Of a DNA stretch of 49,279 nt, positions 1 through 8,034 are shown piece by piece; within the stretch, counting starts at the first letter, position 1, and the number at the start of each line of letters is the position of its first letter. Under the pieces are notes generated by a model, which was given only the letters and a program-made list of their open reading frames with translations, did no database searches and was not told the DNA's origin. Where the stretch lies: assembly GCA_017417385.1 (NCBI GenBank), contig JAFPZF010000023.1:1-49279 (forward strand). Direction: 5' to 3'. The stretch comes from Bacteroidales bacterium (lineage in GTDB: Bacteria; Bacteroidota; Bacteroidia; Bacteroidales; Marinilabiliaceae). A program made the translations under genes and the position numbers.

Positions 1-1
1 G

Positions 2-169
2 GTGGTTGCCTCGTTCACGGTGGGCGCGGCGACTTTGGGCATTTCGGGTTTGCCGCTGGCCGCCACGACCAATAACATTCCCGTTTATCTCGGCGGACTG
101 TTCTCGGCTTACGTCGTCGGATTTATCGCCACGTGGCTTATCGGTTTCGACGACCCCGCCGAAGCGTAA
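2..169 (+). CDS. PTS sugar transporter subunit EIIC, C-terminal fragment
   Basis: An open frame enters from the left edge and ends at TAA 167-169, giving the last 55 residues of a membrane protein. The segment ATLGISGLPLA followed by a hydrophobic stretch (GGLFSAYVVGFIATWLIGF) and a short acidic tail fits the end of an EIIC permease of the glucose/GlcNAc/sucrose PTS type, which moves sugar across the inner membrane with phosphorylation by a partner EIIB. Only the last helix or two are visible, so substrate cannot be assigned and another polytopic transporter is possible. Confidence 0.5.
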   Translation: MVASFTVGAATLGISGLPLAATTNNIPVYLGGLFSAYVVGFIATWLIGFDDPAEA

Positions 170-170
170 C

Positions 171-207
171 CAATTAGGAATGAGGAATTAGGAATGAGGA
201 ATTGGAA
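171..207 (+). repeat. dispersed AATTAGGAATGAGG repeat
   Basis: Two tandem units of the motif AATTAGGAATGAGG follow the stop codon of the EIIC fragment. Variants of the same motif recur near 470-492, 1691-1725, 17829-17862 (reverse), 28611-28735 (reverse) and 48660-48860, always between genes. No coding role is seen. The remaining bases up to 501 show no gene I can support. Confidence 0.6.
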
Positions 208-501
208 TCGGTGGAGGAAACGTGGAAAAATGGACTTGTGTTGGTGGGTGGTGAATTTATTAGTAACTTAAAGTCCTTAAAAAGTGGCAATGTGACGTTT
301 GGGGACGCCGGAAGGAGTATAGTCGAGGAGGAGCAAGACGGGAAGGCACGGAGGGAGTATTGTCTATTCAAATTTCCAAACCAGTGGCTTGGAAATTCGG
401 GAGGGGAAAGGTGAGCAGTTTTTTCTTGAATCGAAGAGCAAGAGGACTAAAGAATAGGACAACAGCATTAAGCAATTAGCAATGAGGAATTGAAAGAGAC
501 T

Positions 502-1674
502 ATGGGAGAGGAAACGAATTTTGAGGGGCTTGTATCGCAGATACAAACAACGAACGAGGCGCTGCAGAACAATGCGCGGCTCGTCATAAACAGGCACGTC
601 ACGGCGAAGGCGTGGCTGACGGGATATTATATCGTCGAGTATGAACAGAAGGGGGCAGACAGGGCGAAGTATGGGGAGCAGCTTCTACAGAGTCTTGCAG
701 ACAGATTAGGGAAAGGAACAACTTATAGAACACTTCGATTATATCGCTTGTTTTTCCTTACCTATAAGTCATTAGATGAGCCTATAAAGGAATTTCTAGT
801 AAAGACAATACCAATTTGGCAATCACCGATTGCCAAATTAGAAGTGTCTGATAATCAGGATGATGAAATTAGGCAATCACTGATTGCCAAATCTGCTCAA
901 ATTGGTAAGGCAGTGACTGACCAATTGCCAGGAGTCAAGCCCGAACTGCTTTTCAACCGTCTTTCTTTTACACATCTCGCAGCTATTCTCCCGTGCAAAG
1001 ACCCGCTGAAGCGTACATTCTACGAGACGATGGCGATACGCGGCACGTGGAGTGTGAGAGAACTTCAGCGGCAGATAGACAGCAACTACTACGAGCGTAG
1101 CGGATGGAGCAAACATCCCGAGCAACTGGCTCAACTCGTTGACGCGAAGGCAGAAACAGCCACAATCCAAACCGACATCAAGTCTCCGTTTGTTTTTGAG
1201 TTCTTGGGGCTGAAGGCAAAGGACGTCATAGAGGAATCCGACCTTGAAACGGCCATCATCGACCATCTGCAAGACTTTATCCTTGAGTTGGGAATGGGTT
1301 TTTGCTTCGAGGCGCGGCAGCAGAAAATACTTATCGACGACAGATACTACAAAATCGACCTCGTGTTCTACCACAGGGTATTGAAGCGACATGTCGTCAT
1401 AGAGCTTAAGGCGCATAGATTGGATTATGCCGATGTTGCGCAACTCAACATGTATCTCGGGTATTACCGCAAGAATGTGATGCTTGCGGACGACAACGAG
1501 CCGATAGGCATACTGATGTGCACAGAGGTGGGGCACGAGATGGCGGAGTATGCCACCATCAATGTCGATCCCAACCTGTTCGTCTCGCAATATCAGCTAG
1601 AGCTCCCGAGCAGGGAAAAAATTGCAGAGTTTTTGCGCATGGAGAACGAAGGGCTTAAAGCAAGGGAGGAGTGA
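502..1674 (+). CDS. DUF1016 / YhcG-like PD-(D/E)XK nuclease family protein
   Basis: 390-residue protein with the two halves of the DUF1016 family. The N-terminal helical part (about residues 5-170) carries NARLVINRHVTAKAWLTGYY and GTTYRTLRLYRLFF. The C-terminal PD-(D/E)XK fold (about 225-385) has IDLVFYHR, then VVIELKAHR, giving the D...ExK catalytic pattern, followed by AQLNMYLGYY. The family is widespread, often near mobile or restriction genes, and its biological role is not settled; a DNA nuclease is the inference from the fold. ATG at 502 is preferred over an in-frame TTG at 490. It stands alone, with repeats on both sides. Confidence 0.85.
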   Translation: MGEETNFEGLVSQIQTTNEALQNNARLVINRHVTAKAWLTGYYIVEYEQKGADRAKYGEQLLQSLADRLGKGTTYRTLRLYRLFFLTYKSLDEPIKEFLVKTIPIWQSPIAKLEVSDNQDDEIRQSLIAKSAQIGKAVTDQLPGVKPELLFNRLSFTHLAAILPCKDPLKRTFYETMAIRGTWSVRELQRQIDSNYYERSGWSKHPEQLAQLVDAKAETATIQTDIKSPFVFEFLGLKAKDVIEESDLETAIIDHLQDFILELGMGFCFEARQQKILIDDRYYKIDLVFYHRVLKRHVVIELKAHRLDYADVAQLNMYLGYYRKNVMLADDNEPIGILMCTEVGHEMAEYATINVDPNLFVSQYQLELPSREKIAEFLRMENEGLKAREE

Positions 1675-1690
1675 ATATGAAGAGGTACGA

Positions 1691-1769
1691 AGTAATTAGC
1701 AATTAGGAATTGGGAATGAGGAATAGTCAGAGGGGTCGGAGGGGTCGGAAGGGTCGGAAGGGGAGGAGG
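1691..1769 (+). repeat. AATTAGGAAT repeat plus GGGGTCGGA tandem repeat
   Basis: A copy of the dispersed AATTAGGAAT motif (1691-1725) runs into about four imperfect tandem copies of a 9-10 base unit, GGGGTCGGA (1731-1769). A 63-codon open frame crosses it but codes for Arg/Gly low-complexity sequence and is not credited as a gene. Confidence 0.6.
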
Positions 1770-1892
1770 CGAACGGGGAGGGCGAACGGAGAGAGTTCGC
1801 TATTTGGAAAATTGGGTGTAGAAGCGAGATGGGGGAAGTTGACGAGAGAGGAGATGTTGCGAACAGCGGGGAGGAAGAGTTCGGGATTGCTT

Positions 1893-1921
1893 TTTGTGTG
1901 ACAAGATTTTACATATCTTTG
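1893..1921 (+). promoter_or_regulatory. Bacteroidota-type promoter upstream of the GH31 gene
   Basis: TATCTTTG at 1914-1921 is an exact match to the TAnnTTTG -7 box, with TTTG 17 bases upstream (1893-1896) as a slightly close -33 element. The only downstream gene is GH31 at 2340, but a foldback repeat block (1933-2267) lies between, so it would be transcribed as a long leader if this promoter is used. Confidence 0.5.
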
Positions 1922-1976
1922 CAAATGAAACATAGGGAACTGCTATAAATTGCTTTTTCTGCGTTGGCGTTGCCTT

Positions 1977-2035
1977 CATTCCTCACGCTCGGCAAATTGC
2001 AAGCAAGCTTGCTTTGCTCTCGCTTAATCGGAATG
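1977..2035 (+). repeat. foldback repeat B, unit 1
   Basis: Nested inverted structure: outer arms CATTC/GAATG, conserved single-stranded blocks CTCACGCTCGGCAA and CTCTCGCTTAATCG, and a central perfect palindrome AAGCAAGCTTGCTT. Other units at 2112, 2160 and 47345 keep the conserved blocks but have different, still complementary, arms. Confidence 0.65.
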
Positions 2036-2111
2036 TTGCATTCAACTTTGAAATCCTCATGTACTCTAGTACACTCCGGTGTTCAAAGTCTCGTGCGCCT
2101 TGGCTTCGCCT

Positions 2112-2150
2112 CATGTGCTCACGCTCGGCAATATGAGCAAGCTCATTGAC
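2112..2150 (+). repeat. foldback repeat B, partial unit 2
   Basis: Has the GCTCACGCTCGGCAA block and the hairpin ATGAGCAAGCTCAT, but lacks the CTCGCTTAATCG right half. Confidence 0.55.
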
Positions 2151-2159
2151 TAGCGTCTT

Positions 2160-2215
2160 ACTTTCTCACGCTCGGCAATTGGAACAAGTTCCATTGCACT
2201 CGCTTAATCGAAAGT
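2160..2215 (+). repeat. foldback repeat B, unit 3
   Basis: Outer arms ACTTTC/GAAAGT, blocks TCACGCTCGGCAA and CACTCGCTTAATC, and central hairpin TGGAACAAGTTCCA with an AA loop. Confidence 0.6.
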
Positions 2216-2339
2216 ATGCGCTCGCTTAATCGCACAAGTGAAAAATCTAATTTCTAGAGATTCCCTATGATGTTGTCTTTTTCGTGAGGTTTCCATGTAA
2301 CACGCATACATAAACTATCCCTATAACACACACAAACTA

Positions 2340-4778
2340 ATGAGAAAGAAAATATACGTATTGCTGACGGCGATGATGCTATCGGTGGCGGCGGCTGTCA
2401 AAGGACAGGTGGCATACGTGAACGTGAACGACGGGACCGAGGTGACGGTCAGATACTACAGCCCGACGACGGTCAGGATACAGAAGCAGAAGACGAAGCC
2501 GGCGAAGCAGCGGGGGAGTCTCGCCATCGTCGGAGAGCCAATCAAGGAGTTCAAGACGACCGAGACGCCGGCGAAGCTGAGAGTCACGACAGAGAAGATG
2601 ACAGTCGAGGTCGATAAGAAGACGGGTCTCGTCTCGATGAGATGTGGGAAGATAAACTTCGGCGAGAAGGCGTACAGCCTCGAAAAGAGAGGCGAGGGGC
2701 CGGACAAGGATGCATACATAGTCCGGACGACATTCGGGATGAGGAAGGGGGAGAAGATATACGGTCTCGGGACACTTCAGAACGGCAAGATGACGAGGAA
2801 CAACACCGAGGTCATGATCGAGCAGACGAACCTCGAGGACTTCCAGAACATACTCCAGAGCATAGACGGATGGGGCCTATACTGGGATAACTATTCGAGG
2901 ACCAAGTTCAAATCGACAGACGACGAATTTACATTCGACTCGGAGCTCGGGGACGGGGTCGATTACTACTTCATGGCGCCGGGGAAGACCGACGACGTCA
3001 TAGGAGAGATAAGGGCACTGACGGGCAGGCAGCCGATGTATCCGCTATGGACATTTGGATACTGGCAGTCGAAGGAGCGCTACGTGAGCGACAAGGAGAT
3101 AACGGACGTCGTCAGGAAGTACAGGGACACGAAGGTGCCGTTGGACGGCATAGTACAGGACTGGCAGTACTGGGGCTCGAACTACACATGGAACGCCATG
3201 GAGTTCATATCCGACAACTTCACGGAGAGCAAGAAGATGATCAGGGACATCCACGGGATGAAGGCTCACCTCATGCTCAGCATCTGGTCTGACTTCGGGC
3301 CGATGACGAAGCAGTTTAGGGAGCTCGAGAAGGAGGGGCTGCTCTTCGACTTCGAGACATGGCCACAGAGCGGGCTCTCGCCATGGCCGCCGAGGATGGA
3401 CTATCCGTCGGGCGTCAGAGTGTATGACGTATTCAGCGAGAAAGGACGGGAGATATACTGCAAGTACCTCAAGCACCTGTATGACGAAGGCATCGACGCG
3501 TGGTGGATGGACTCGACAGACCCAGACTATAAAGACCCGAAGGACAGCGACTATGACCAGAAGGCAGGCGACGGGACGTGGAGGCGATACAGAAACGCAT
3601 TCCCGCTGGAGGCAGTCAGGGGCGTATATGAGGCACAGAGGAAGTGGGGCAGCGACAAACGAGTCTTCATCATGACACGGTCAGCCTTTGCGGGGCAGCA
3701 GCGATATGCGTCTGGTCTCTGGAGTGGCGACGTCAAGGCAGGATGGGGAGTATTCAGGGCACAGATACCGCTGGGGCTGAACTACACCCTGACAGGATGT
3801 CCGAACTTCAACACAGACATAGGCGGATTCTTCGCACACGACTATGCGACGAGGGGACGCGGGACGGCGCCCAAGAACCCGCAGTATCAGGAGCTGTACG
3901 TCAGATGGATGCAGTACGGACTGTTCAACCCAGTATTCCGCTCGCACGGGACAAGCTGTGCGAAGGAAGTATGGGAGTTCGGGACGCCCGGAGAGACAAT
4001 ATATGACGCCATCGTCGAGCAGATACAGTTCAGGTACAGACTATTGCCGTACCTCTACACCCTCGCATGGGAGTCGACATCGGGCAACGGGAGCTACATG
4101 AGGCCACTCTTTGCAGACTTCGGAGCAGACAAGCGGACGCACGAGATGGGTCACGAGTTCATGTTCGGCAAGGAGATATTGGCGGCGCCAGTCGTAAAAG
4201 CCGAGTACACAGAGGAGAAGATAGACAGGAGCAAGCCCAAGGCGGAGGACAGACAGGGACTCGACGGATGGAACGCGGGCGAGGTCAAGGAGAGCACGGG
4301 CATATATCCGAAGGTAGATTTCAGCGGCGAGAGAGTCCAGGACATATACCTCCCGAAGGGCACGGACTGGTATGACTTCTGGACTGGGAAGAAATATAAA
4401 GGCGGACAGGACATCAAGGTCTCGACGCTGCTGAAGACAGTCCCGATGATGGTAAGAGTGGGCAGCATAGTGCCACTCGGGCCCGAGATGGAGTACGTCG
4501 GGCAGAAGGACTGGAAGGAACTGGAGGTCAGGGTGTACCCTGGAGCAGACGGAAGATTTGACCTCTACGAGGACGAGGGGGACAACTACAACTATGAGAA
4601 GGGCGAGTATAGCATAATCCCGATGACATGGAGCGAGAAGACGAAGACCCTGACGATAGGCGAGCGGAAAGGCAGCTACAAGGGGATGATAGAGGAGAGG
4701 ACGTTCAAGGTCGTACTCCCGGACGGGAAGACAGAGAGCGTAGAGTATAAGGGCGAGAAGAAAGCCGTCAGACTGTAG
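2340..4778 (+). CDS. secreted glycoside hydrolase family 31 (alpha-glucosidase/alpha-xylosidase type)
   Basis: 812 residues. A signal peptide (about 1-23, ending AAAVKGQ) sends it to the periplasm or surface. After an N-terminal beta domain (about 24-215) comes the TIM barrel. WWMDSTDPD places the nucleophile Asp at 391 and SGDVKAGW the acid/base Asp at 464, the spacing usual for GH31. The C-terminal beta region ends in a DUF5110-like segment (YPGADGRFDLYEDEGDNYNY, about 725-745). The enzyme should release alpha-linked glucose or xylose from the non-reducing end of oligosaccharides; the exact sugar cannot be read from these motifs. It stands alone and is followed by a terminator. Arg is mostly AGG/AGA and Ile ATA, unlike plus-strand genes further right. 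Confidence 0.9.
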   Translation: MRKKIYVLLTAMMLSVAAAVKGQVAYVNVNDGTEVTVRYYSPTTVRIQKQKTKPAKQRGSLAIVGEPIKEFKTTETPAKLRVTTEKMTVEVDKKTGLVSMRCGKINFGEKAYSLEKRGEGPDKDAYIVRTTFGMRKGEKIYGLGTLQNGKMTRNNTEVMIEQTNLEDFQNILQSIDGWGLYWDNYSRTKFKSTDDEFTFDSELGDGVDYYFMAPGKTDDVIGEIRALTGRQPMYPLWTFGYWQSKERYVSDKEITDVVRKYRDTKVPLDGIVQDWQYWGSNYTWNAMEFISDNFTESKKMIRDIHGMKAHLMLSIWSDFGPMTKQFRELEKEGLLFDFETWPQSGLSPWPPRMDYPSGVRVYDVFSEKGREIYCKYLKHLYDEGIDAWWMDSTDPDYKDPKDSDYDQKAGDGTWRRYRNAFPLEAVRGVYEAQRKWGSDKRVFIMTRSAFAGQQRYASGLWSGDVKAGWGVFRAQIPLGLNYTLTGCPNFNTDIGGFFAHDYATRGRGTAPKNPQYQELYVRWMQYGLFNPVFRSHGTSCAKEVWEFGTPGETIYDAIVEQIQFRYRLLPYLYTLAWESTSGNGSYMRPLFADFGADKRTHEMGHEFMFGKEILAAPVVKAEYTEEKIDRSKPKAEDRQGLDGWNAGEVKESTGIYPKVDFSGERVQDIYLPKGTDWYDFWTGKKYKGGQDIKVSTLLKTVPMMVRVGSIVPLGPEMEYVGQKDWKELEVRVYPGADGRFDLYEDEGDNYNYEKGEYSIIPMTWSEKTKTLTIGERKGSYKGMIEERTFKVVLPDGKTESVEYKGEKKAVRL

Positions 4779-4809
4779 TGGAGTCCTAGAAACAGCAATT
4801 ACAACATAG

Positions 4810-4847
4810 GCGATGCCATCGTTTCACACGTTGGCATCGCTAATTTT
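4810..4847 (+). terminator. rho-independent terminator after GH31
   Basis: Nine-bp stem GCGATGCCA/TGGCATCGC around a 13-base loop, followed by TAATTTTT. It lies 32 bases after the GH31 stop. Confidence 0.75.
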
Positions 4848-5032
4848 TCAGACAAAGACATTGTCGAGCTATCTGCAGACAGCTTTGGAGACCAATATCA
4901 ATGACTCCGCAAAGAGCGAAAACGGCGTCGGAGAGGGGTGGGGTGAAAACCAAACGTGCCGTTGAAACTGTCGTTTGTAGAGGTTTAGACAACTTTCGTT
5001 GAAAAAGGTGTGAGTGTTTGCGGTTGTTTTTG

Positions 5033-5040
5033 TTACTTTG
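5033..5040 (+). promoter_or_regulatory. probable -7 box for the DUF4270 gene
   Basis: TTACTTTG, followed by C, differs at one base from TAnnTTTG and lies 43 bases before the start codon. No convincing -33 element is seen at normal spacing. Confidence 0.4.
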
Positions 5041-5082
5041 CAGTCGGAAAACAGCGAAATTTTCACACTGGGAAGTAGATAG

Positions 5083-6462
5083 ATGTATTTAAAGAAGAAA
5101 AAAACGTGGGCAACTGCGGTCTTGACACTGCTGATGATGGTAGTGGCGAGCTGCACGAAGAACGAGCTATATCTAGGAGCGGGGTTCATCCCGAGCTACA
5201 CGTCGACACAGATGGACAACTCGATGCCGATAGAGCTGTCGACATTCAAGCTCGACAGTGTCGTGACGTCGAGTCAGAACAGGATATGGGTCGGGTCGGT
5301 GAACATGCCAGTCATCGGCGACATACACAGCGAGTCTTACTTCAGGCTGGATGAGCCTGTGGTGAAGGGCGTCAGGACATACAGTTGGCTGAACAAGAAG
5401 GAGGTCTATGACTCGGTGTGCATCGTACTGAGACACACAGGGGAGTATGAGGGGGACACGACGAAGTCCGTGACGCTGGACGTCAGGATGCTCGGGGAGC
5501 GCCTGGAGCGCACGAAGAGAGAGGAGGCGGCGGGGGCCTTCTTCAACAAGAGGACATTCAGGGACTCAGTCTCGATAGGTTCGTTCTCGTTCCTGCCGAT
5601 GCCGCACATACGTCCGAGGGTAAGGTACAGACTGAACGACGAGTTCGGTCATGATCTGACGTCGTTCATCCAGAAGATGGCGAGGCACGACAACGACGCA
5701 AAGTTACAGAAGCAGTACTTCGACATATTCATGCCGGGCATAAAGATATGCTCGAAGGAGGGATCTGACCCGAAGTCGATGATAGCCTTCAGGGCGGACT
5801 CGGTGATGATAGTCCTGCACAGCCACATATTGGGGTTGACGGAGAAGAAGATCGAGAGGCAATTCAAGCTGACGGAGTTGAACTACCAGTTCAACCATGT
5901 ATGGAACGAGAATGTCGATCCGGGCTTTGACAAGCTAGTCAACAAGAAAGTCCAGATCAAGGAGGCGGCGTCTGGGCTGCACTCAGTCCTGTATGAGGGA
6001 CTCGGGTATTACACACGCGTCAACATACCGAAGCCGGTGCTCGAGTCGTGGTCTCAGTACTACGGACACGTCGTCAAGGCGACGCTCAAGATATACCTCG
6101 AGAAGGGGTGCTATGACAGGCGCGAGATAAGCAAGTTCATCTCGCTCTATCCATACGCGATCAACAGATACAACGTCGTCGGGGACCCGCTGTACAATGC
6201 GGCGGGGCAGCAGGTCAGGGCGCAGTTGAACTTCAACAGCCAGTCGCTCGAGGAGTCGTATTACACGATAGACCTGACGTACTTCATCAACATGCTACTG
6301 CAGCAGCAGGAAGACATCGAGGAGGGCATGGGAATCGTCCTCATGTGGCAGGCAGGGATGAGGCCGACGAACTACAACTTTATGCTATTCAACGGGCACG
6401 GGGTCGAGAGACACAAAACGGAGCTTGAGGTGTATTATTATGACTATGACAGAGAATATTAG
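5083..6462 (+). CDS. DUF4270 family lipoprotein
   Basis: 459 residues. A lysine-rich N-terminus and hydrophobic stretch lead to the lipobox VASC, predicting lipidation at Cys24 and an envelope location. The body resembles DUF4270 proteins: an early LGAGFIPSYTSTQMDNS segment, DSVVTSSQNRIWVGSVNMPVIGDIHSES, then beta-rich sequence to a C-terminal LEVYYYDYDREY. The family is common in Bacteroidota and has no established function. The next gene begins 2 bases after its stop, so the two are very likely co-transcribed, and a kelch lipoprotein follows. Binding or scaffolding at the outer membrane is an inference only. Confidence 0.75.
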   Translation: MYLKKKKTWATAVLTLLMMVVASCTKNELYLGAGFIPSYTSTQMDNSMPIELSTFKLDSVVTSSQNRIWVGSVNMPVIGDIHSESYFRLDEPVVKGVRTYSWLNKKEVYDSVCIVLRHTGEYEGDTTKSVTLDVRMLGERLERTKREEAAGAFFNKRTFRDSVSIGSFSFLPMPHIRPRVRYRLNDEFGHDLTSFIQKMARHDNDAKLQKQYFDIFMPGIKICSKEGSDPKSMIAFRADSVMIVLHSHILGLTEKKIERQFKLTELNYQFNHVWNENVDPGFDKLVNKKVQIKEAASGLHSVLYEGLGYYTRVNIPKPVLESWSQYYGHVVKATLKIYLEKGCYDRREISKFISLYPYAINRYNVVGDPLYNAAGQQVRAQLNFNSQSLEESYYTIDLTYFINMLLQQQEDIEEGMGIVLMWQAGMRPTNYNFMLFNGHGVERHKTELEVYYYDYDREY

Positions 6463-6463
6463 G

Positions 6464-7852
6464 ATGGGGAAGATGGTCAGGAGAAGAATAGTAAGGGCGG
6501 CAGTAGCGTTGCTTGGCATAGCCTGGATGACGGCGGGAGCGACGGACACGGCAGCACAGAACAGCACAGCGTCGCCATACTCCATATATGGCGTAGGCAC
6601 GCTGATGCAGAAGGAGGATGCAACATCGACAGGCATGGGGCATGCGGGGCTGGCATTGTCGCCATCGAAGTGGCTCAACGTCAGCAATCCGGCGGGCATT
6701 GGCAACCTGGACACGTTGTCGTTCTACTTCAACTTCCAGCTAAGAGGCTTCTATGCACACAACGAGACGTGGAACGAGCAGCAGAGCGTCTATTCCGGCA
6801 ACATCGACGGCATCGCGATGGGCTTCAGGGCACGGAAGTGGCTCGGTATTGCGTTCGGATATGCGCCAGTCTCGGGCATCGGGTACAACCTGAAGGAGCT
6901 GAGGAGCGTCCAGGGGGCGAACGACGAATACTACATCAAGGCGAGCGGACAGGGCGGACTCCAGCAGGCATACCTGACAGGAGCGTTCACGCCGGTCAAG
7001 GGGCTGACGATCGGAGCGAGCCTGAGGATGCTCTGGGGCTCGATAAAGCACAAGGAGATAGCGGAGCTGTCGACGACGGGTGGCGAGGACATGGTCAACG
7101 AGCGGAAGTACACGCTGAACAACCTCGACTACGAGCTCGGCATCCAGTATGGAGCGACATTCGGGAAGAACACCGTCAGAGTCGGAGCCGTCTTCAGCGA
7201 CAAGAGATTCCTGCACCAGTCATACGACCACGACGCGAGCAACGCGATAGTCAGCAACCTCATGCATGACGACGACACGCCGCTCAGGAACGACTTCTAC
7301 ATGCCGAGGAGCTATGGCGTCGGGCTCTCGTACTCGAGGGGTAGGCTGCTCGGAGCCATCGACTACAAGAAGATGGAGTGGAGCAAGACGAAGCCGATAG
7401 TCCACGGGGAGAACATAAGCTATAAAGACTGCTACTCGATAGGCGGGGGACTGCAGTTCTCGGCGGGCAATCCTAACGACCCGTTCTACAAGAGGATACA
7501 GTACAGAGTCGGCTACTACTATGCGACGAACTACATCAAGCTTCACGAGGGGACGATCAGGATCCCGAACACGACAGACGGGACTTGGAGTAACGGGGAG
7601 TTCATCCCGAACAACGGGTCTGCCAGCTACTACTACTTCGACACAGGTCGGAGTGAGAACTACCTGGCTGAGAAGACCTTCACACTCGGGTTCTCGGTGC
7701 CAGTCGGGCGGTCGGCGAACATACTGACGTTCGCGTTCGAGCGGACGGAGCGAGGGACGGAGAAGCATGAGCTGGCGAGCGAGAAGATCAACGTCATCAA
7801 GCTGGCGTTTACAGTTCACGAGACGTGGTTTATGAAGTCGAAGTTTGACTAA
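6464..7852 (+). CDS. outer-membrane beta-barrel protein (FadL/OmpP1-like)
   Basis: 462 residues. Signal peptide MGKMVRRRIVRAAVALLGIA...TAAQ, then SPYSIYGVGTLMQKEDATSTGMGHAGLAL and WLNVSNPAGIGNLD, typical of Bacteroidota FadL/PorV-like barrels, and alternating beta strands ending in a charged C-terminal strand. ATG 6464 is chosen because it sits one base after the upstream stop and gives a clean signal peptide; starts at 6446 or 6440 are possible. It probably works with the preceding DUF4270 lipoprotein. The cargo is unknown. Confidence 0.75.
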   Translation: MGKMVRRRIVRAAVALLGIAWMTAGATDTAAQNSTASPYSIYGVGTLMQKEDATSTGMGHAGLALSPSKWLNVSNPAGIGNLDTLSFYFNFQLRGFYAHNETWNEQQSVYSGNIDGIAMGFRARKWLGIAFGYAPVSGIGYNLKELRSVQGANDEYYIKASGQGGLQQAYLTGAFTPVKGLTIGASLRMLWGSIKHKEIAELSTTGGEDMVNERKYTLNNLDYELGIQYGATFGKNTVRVGAVFSDKRFLHQSYDHDASNAIVSNLMHDDDTPLRNDFYMPRSYGVGLSYSRGRLLGAIDYKKMEWSKTKPIVHGENISYKDCYSIGGGLQFSAGNPNDPFYKRIQYRVGYYYATNYIKLHEGTIRIPNTTDGTWSNGEFIPNNGSASYYYFDTGRSENYLAEKTFTLGFSVPVGRSANILTFAFERTERGTEKHELASEKINVIKLAFTVHETWFMKSKFD

Positions 7853-7976
7853 CGGGAACTTCTATAAATTGCTTTTTCGGCGTTGCATTCAACTTTGAAA
7901 TCCTCATGTACTTCGGTACACTCCGGTGTTCAAAGTCACAAGCGCCTTGAAAAATCTAATTTCTAGAAATCCCCCT
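7852..7976 (+). repeat. palindromic element A, copy 2 (125 bp)
   Basis: The cleanest intergenic copy. Left half ACGGGAACTT, CTATAAATTGCTTTTTC, GGCGTTGCATTCA, ACTTTGAA, ATCCTCATGTAC; right half GGTACACTCCGG, TTCAAAGT, AAGCGCCTTGAAAAATC, TAATTTCTAGA, AATCCCCCT. The halves are near reverse complements, so the element can fold into one long hairpin. It begins at the last base of the upstream stop codon and ends 18 bases before the next -7 box. Confidence 0.85.
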
Positions 7977-7993
7977 AAAAAACGAAAAAACAC

Positions 7994-8001
7994 TAATTTT
8001 G
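7994..8001 (+). promoter_or_regulatory. -7 box for the kelch lipoprotein gene
   Basis: TAATTTTG matches TAnnTTTG exactly, 33 bases before the start codon. The normal -33 region falls inside palindromic element A copy 2 and shows no TTTG, so the element may contribute the upstream promoter sequence. Confidence 0.55.
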
Positions 8002-8034
8002 CAAAGGATATAAATAACACGAGAGGTAAAAAAC

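Larger units (their letters stand above)
1933..2267 (+). repeat. palindromic element A, copy 1 (enlarged by nested repeats)
   Basis: Shares left end CTATAAATTGCTTTTTC, centre hairpin ACTTTGAA...TTCAAAGT and right end GAAAAATCTAATTTCTAGA with the copies at 7852 and 49108. Its outermost arms, TAGGGAA and TTCCCTA, pair with each other and differ from the outer arms of the 49108 copy. It is about 335 bp rather than 125 because small hairpin repeats of another family (1977-2035, 2112-2150, 2160-2215) sit inside both arms. It lies between a good promoter and the GH31 gene. Confidence 0.8.

Noticed and set aside
1710-1901. 63-codon open frame over the GGGGTCGGA repeat
   Set aside because: Translation is Arg/Gly repeat sequence produced by the tandem DNA repeat, with no initiation context or homologue I recognise.
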